A stretch of 64,000 nucleotides of DNA from Neolewinella lacunae (GTDB lineage Bacteria; Bacteroidota; Bacteroidia; Chitinophagales; Saprospiraceae), in assembly GCF_014349155.1 (NCBI RefSeq), contig NZ_JACSIT010000100.1, forward strand, positions 186,001 to 250,000. The letters are read 5' to 3'. The notes below the pieces were generated by a model. The model was not told the DNA's origin, did no database searches, and saw nothing but the letters and a program-made list of their open reading frames with translations. Shown one piece after another: positions 61,315 to 64,000 of this stretch (positions within the stretch are counted from its first letter, which is position 1; the number at the start of each line of letters is the position of its first letter). The translations under genes and the position numbers were made by a program.

Positions 61315-62037
61315 ATGTACGTAATCAGACATATTTTACTACTTCTGGGGGCATTCGTCCTATTCCTGAATGGAACTTGTGAAGACGAGTGTCCCCATGA
61401 GTTGGGGCCTTTCGGGTACGTTTTTCACGCAGAAGTCACATTATCACCTCTCCAAGAAACATACCGTGTGGGTGATACCATCAACGTCGCTTTTCGGATG
61501 CCGGGGGAGATTTTAAATGAGGGGACTTCTACTTTTGTAAAACTAAGCCACGTTGATATACGCACCTTGTCATCAATATCTAGAATTGATTTACCTATTA
61601 CGATACCGGAGTTACGAGGGGATGTTTTCCATAATTTTCAATTAATAACTTATCCTCAATCAGTCGGTCAGGTGAGACTAGTTAGAATAAACGATTTTTC
61701 CTCAGATGCTGAAAGTGTCCCCTTAAGAAATACCCACGGAGACTATGTTTTCAATTACTCCTTAGTTGCAAAAACAGCTGGGCTATATTCTTTTGGGTTT
61801 GGTTCTATCAATTTTGGAGAAGAACTTGGATTTCAAGAAAACATCGTGGAAATTGAGGGTGAATGTAATACAACAAAACAGTTGTATACGATACTCCAAA
61901 ATCCGCTGCCCGGGAACTTAGATTTGCGCTGTGAAAGTAATGTCATTGATTACTGTATCTCCGATGAGCCACGCCGTACCGAGGCTTATGAAACGTATAG
62001 AAAGCGTGCCAATCATGTTTTTAGAGTAGTAGAGTAG
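61315..62037 (+). CDS. Putative lipoprotein of the tandem family, copy 2
   Basis: 240 residues from the ATG at 61315, which aligns with the starts of copies 1 and 3 (MYVIRHILLLLGAFVLFLNGTC). ECPHELGPFGYVFHAEVTLSPLQETYRVGDTINVAFRMP is closer to copy 3 than to copy 1, so copies 2 and 3 probably separated last. It keeps DEPRRTEAYETYRKRANHVFRVVE and the internal cysteines (EGECNTT, LRCESN, YCISDE) found in the others. Function unknown. Confidence 0.75.
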   Translation: MYVIRHILLLLGAFVLFLNGTCEDECPHELGPFGYVFHAEVTLSPLQETYRVGDTINVAFRMPGEILNEGTSTFVKLSHVDIRTLSSISRIDLPITIPELRGDVFHNFQLITYPQSVGQVRLVRINDFSSDAESVPLRNTHGDYVFNYSLVAKTAGLYSFGFGSINFGEELGFQENIVEIEGECNTTKQLYTILQNPLPGNLDLRCESNVIDYCISDEPRRTEAYETYRKRANHVFRVVE

Positions 62038-62042
62038 TAAAC

Positions 62043-62073
62043 TTCGCAGATATTTGGTCAGTGAGTAACTTTG
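62043..62073 (+). promoter_or_regulatory. Promoter of lipoprotein copy 3
   Basis: TTC at 62043-62045 and TAACTTTG at 62066-62073 with a 20-base spacer, at the same place relative to the gene as in copy 2. Confidence 0.45.
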
Positions 62074-62119
62074 ATATAGCTTTAACCCGTAACGGTACAG
62101 TTGCTTTAAGATAATGCCC

Positions 62120-62842
62120 ATGTGTAAGGTCAGACATCTTTTAATACTCCTGGGGGCATCCGTCTTATTCCTGAATGGAACTTGTGAGGAGGAGTGCCCC
62201 CACGAGTTGGGGCCTTTGGGTTACGTTTTGCATGCTGAGGTGACTTTCTCTCCCTTGCGCGATACCTATCGGGTGGGAGATACTATTGACGTTGCTTTTA
62301 GGTTGCCGGGAGTAGTCCGCAGCGAAGGCACTTCAACTTTTGTCAATTTAAAACGTGTTGATATCAGATCGCGTTCTTCCGCGAGTAGAATTGATCAAAT
62401 TCTGAACATTGAAGATAGGATTACAGATGTTTTTCATAACTTTGATTTATTGACCTTTCCAGGTGCTATTGGAAATGTTGAATTAGAGAGAATTTCAGAA
62501 CTTAGTTCCGGAGTCTTTGCCGAGCCCGAGCAAGATGCAAACGGAGATTTCGTATATTCCTTTTCCCTGGTTCCTAAATCAGTAGGACTTTATTTCTACA
62601 GCTTTGCGTCAATAATTTTTGGTCAACAACTCGGTTTGAGCGAGAATATAGTTGAAATAGAAGATGAGTGTGAAACTACTAAGGTGCTATATAGAATCTT
62701 GAATGGCGCTACTGACGAGAACTTGGATTTACTGTGTGAGAGTAGTATGGAGAGTTTATGCGTCACAGACGAGCCCCGTCGCTCAAAACTATACGAAAAT
62801 TATCGCCGCCAAGCCTTTCACGTCTTCCGGGTGGTAGAATAG
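62120..62842 (+). CDS. Putative lipoprotein of the tandem family, copy 3
   Basis: 240 residues from the ATG at 62120 (MCKVRHLLILLGASVLFLNGTC; an ATG six bases earlier adds two residues). The same domain as copies 1 and 2, with HAEVTFSPLRDTYRVGDTIDVAFRLPG and DEPRRSKLYENYRRQAFHVFRVVE. The signal peptide is more conserved between the copies than the middle of the protein, which suggests recent duplication with divergence of the exposed domain. The AT-rich cluster ends here. Confidence 0.75.
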   Translation: MCKVRHLLILLGASVLFLNGTCEEECPHELGPLGYVLHAEVTFSPLRDTYRVGDTIDVAFRLPGVVRSEGTSTFVNLKRVDIRSRSSASRIDQILNIEDRITDVFHNFDLLTFPGAIGNVELERISELSSGVFAEPEQDANGDFVYSFSLVPKSVGLYFYSFASIIFGQQLGLSENIVEIEDECETTKVLYRILNGATDENLDLLCESSMESLCVTDEPRRSKLYENYRRQAFHVFRVVE

Positions 62843-62943
62843 CAAATCCACTGGCCTATATTTTCTAGCAGGGGATGCCAGTTGGCCCTCGGTAATTTTG
62901 AACGAAGATCAACCACCCCCCACCACCCCGTGTTCGCCGAAGC

Positions 62944-63852
62944 ATGCTCACCAGAATCAACGAACGCACCGGCCACCAAGCCGCCATCTACGCCCTGTGC
63001 CCTGCGCCGGGGGGCTTTTTCAGCGCGGCGGCCGACGGCTACCTCGTCCGTTGGCAAGCCGATGATGCCGAACTGGGCAAGGTGGTCGCCCAGGTAGAAG
63101 GGGGGAAGTTTCTTTGCCTGACTACGCTATACGACGGCGGTTTGGTAGCTGGTGCCCTCGACGGTGGCGTCCACTGGCTCTACCCCGGCGCAGCAGAACG
63201 CAACCTCCACATCGCCCAGCACCGCCGCGGGGTCTTCGCCATCTGCCGCGTCGGGGACGAAGTCTTTACCGGCGGCGGCGACGGCATCCTCACCCGCTGG
63301 AACGCCCACACCGGCCGCACCCTGGAAAGCCTGCCGCTGAGCGCCAACTCCCTGCGTTGCATCGCCCACTTCCCCGCCGCCAATGCCTTACTCGTTGGGG
63401 CCAGCGACGGGCAGATCTACACGGTAAGTCTTCCAGATTTTACGCTCATCCACACCGTCCCGGCCAACGAACCCTCCGTATTCACCGTAGTTCCGATTCC
63501 CCCAGGCCTGGGCCCTGGCTACATCAGCGGGGGCCGCGATGCCCGCCTGCGGGTCTTCGGTTACCCGGTGGGAAAAGAAATCCAACTTCCCCCCGTCACC
63601 GACGCCCACCTGAGCACCGTCAACGCCATGGCCTTCGACCCCACGGGACAATTCCTGGCCACCGCCAGCCGCGATAAAACCGTCAAACTCTGGAAGGCCG
63701 ACACCCTCGAACTCCTTAAAGTGTGTGAAGTCGTCCGCGACCGTGGCCACGTCAATTCCGTAAACACCCTGCTTTGGCTGGACGATAAACACCTGCTCAC
63801 CGCCGGAGATGACCGCCGCATCCTGGAGTGGCGACTGAACGACCAAACGTAG
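62944..63852 (+). CDS. WD40 repeat protein
   Basis: 302 residues, about seven WD40-type repeats forming a propeller. Examples are AIYALCPAPGGFFSAAADGYLVRWQ, GVFAICRVGDEVFTGGGDGILTRWNAHTG, TVNAMAFDPTGQFLATASRDKTVKLWKADT and VNTLLWLDDKHLLTAGDDRRILEWRL. No signal peptide or enzymatic domain. It is likely a cytoplasmic scaffold; the partner is unknown. Base composition returns to GC-rich here. Confidence 0.9.
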   Translation: MLTRINERTGHQAAIYALCPAPGGFFSAAADGYLVRWQADDAELGKVVAQVEGGKFLCLTTLYDGGLVAGALDGGVHWLYPGAAERNLHIAQHRRGVFAICRVGDEVFTGGGDGILTRWNAHTGRTLESLPLSANSLRCIAHFPAANALLVGASDGQIYTVSLPDFTLIHTVPANEPSVFTVVPIPPGLGPGYISGGRDARLRVFGYPVGKEIQLPPVTDAHLSTVNAMAFDPTGQFLATASRDKTVKLWKADTLELLKVCEVVRDRGHVNSVNTLLWLDDKHLLTAGDDRRILEWRLNDQT

Positions 63853-63896
63853 GCTGTCTAATTAATTGGGGTGAGCCCGTACGCTCGTAAGACTGC

Positions 63897-63973
63897 CTAG
63901 GTTGAGACCCTCTGGGTCGATCGAGCCAGGCACCGTGGTGTATTCTCCTACAACCCAGAGGGTCTCGACCTGG
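63897..63973. repeat. Inverted repeat at the window edge
   Basis: CTAGGTTGAGACCCTCTGGG (63897-63916) is repeated in inverted form about 31 bases further on (CCCAGAGGGTCTCGACCTGG, 63954-63973), with only a few mismatches. It could be a large terminator-like hairpin of the WD40 gene or the end of a mobile element that continues beyond the window. Confidence 0.7.
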
Positions 63974-64000
63974 TAAGCGCTTGAGCCTCCCACGGTTGAT

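Overview
The window looks like a chromosome segment from a Bacteroidota bacterium, probably of the Saprospiria (Lewinella-like) type. Pointers are the rpmB-rpmG-DUF4295 cluster, TonB-dependent receptor and type IX secretion (T9SS) sorting-domain genes, tRNA and CRISPR promoters of the Bacteroidota form (TTTG, about 20 bases, TAnnTTTG), near-absence of Shine-Dalgarno sequences, and a GC-rich backbone broken by AT-richer accessory patches. The genus is an inference.

Layout. 1-3.3 kb: end of a CPBP protease gene, tRNA-Arg, ribosomal protein genes, prfB, a tandem array of broken tRNA-Ser 5' halves ending in an intact tRNA-Ser(GCT), and tRNA-Pro. 3.6-12.3 kb: housekeeping metabolism (hemL, metZ, an FAD oxidoreductase, dps, a class I amidotransferase-like gene, an acyl-CoA dehydrogenase, a UbiA prenyltransferase). 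12.6-18 kb: two tandem tail-collar-domain genes, an unknown gene, two multi-pass membrane proteins and a NarL-type two-component system. A shared 14-bp palindrome lies upstream of the collar genes and of the signalling genes. 18.1-26.8 kb: a PQQ/cytochrome c lipoprotein, a TonB receptor with a secreted beta-helix partner, a small stress membrane protein and a dienelactone hydrolase. 26.9-29.8 kb: alaS with an in-frame AT-rich insertion that resembles a PD-(D/E)XK nuclease domain. 30.2-45.5 kb: a type I-B CRISPR-Cas locus (WYL regulator, NYN nuclease, cas8b-cas7-cas5-cas3-cas6-cas1-cas2-cas4) with 62 repeats and 61 spacers. 45.8-50 kb: TMEM220-like protein and a pectin-derived uronate pathway (DUF4861, kduD, kduI, GH105). 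50.1-58.2 kb: aldo/keto reductase, gamma-carbonic anhydrase, sulfotransferase-like protein, SNF2 helicase, phosphopantetheinyl transferase. 58.5-62.9 kb: an AT-rich accessory cluster of one HExxH lipoprotein, whose signal peptide is encoded by a heptanucleotide tandem repeat, and three tandem paralogous lipoproteins. 62.9-64 kb: a WD40 protein and an inverted repeat at the edge.

Cutting across these regions is an 18-bp dispersed repeat, GGGCGCGGCCGCAGGTGC. It has 11 exact copies and about six degenerate ones. It sits between genes, inside three unrelated coding sequences in three different reading frames, as inverted pairs bounding small elements, and at every non-overlapping gene junction of the core cas operon. 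A second repeat family (GATGTGTGATGTCGG-like units) occurs at three loci, twice next to the 18-mer. Two short non-autonomous transposon-like elements with terminal inverted repeats and target duplications are also present.

All positions and residues were read by eye from the sequence. Family assignments rest on recognised motifs, not on searches.
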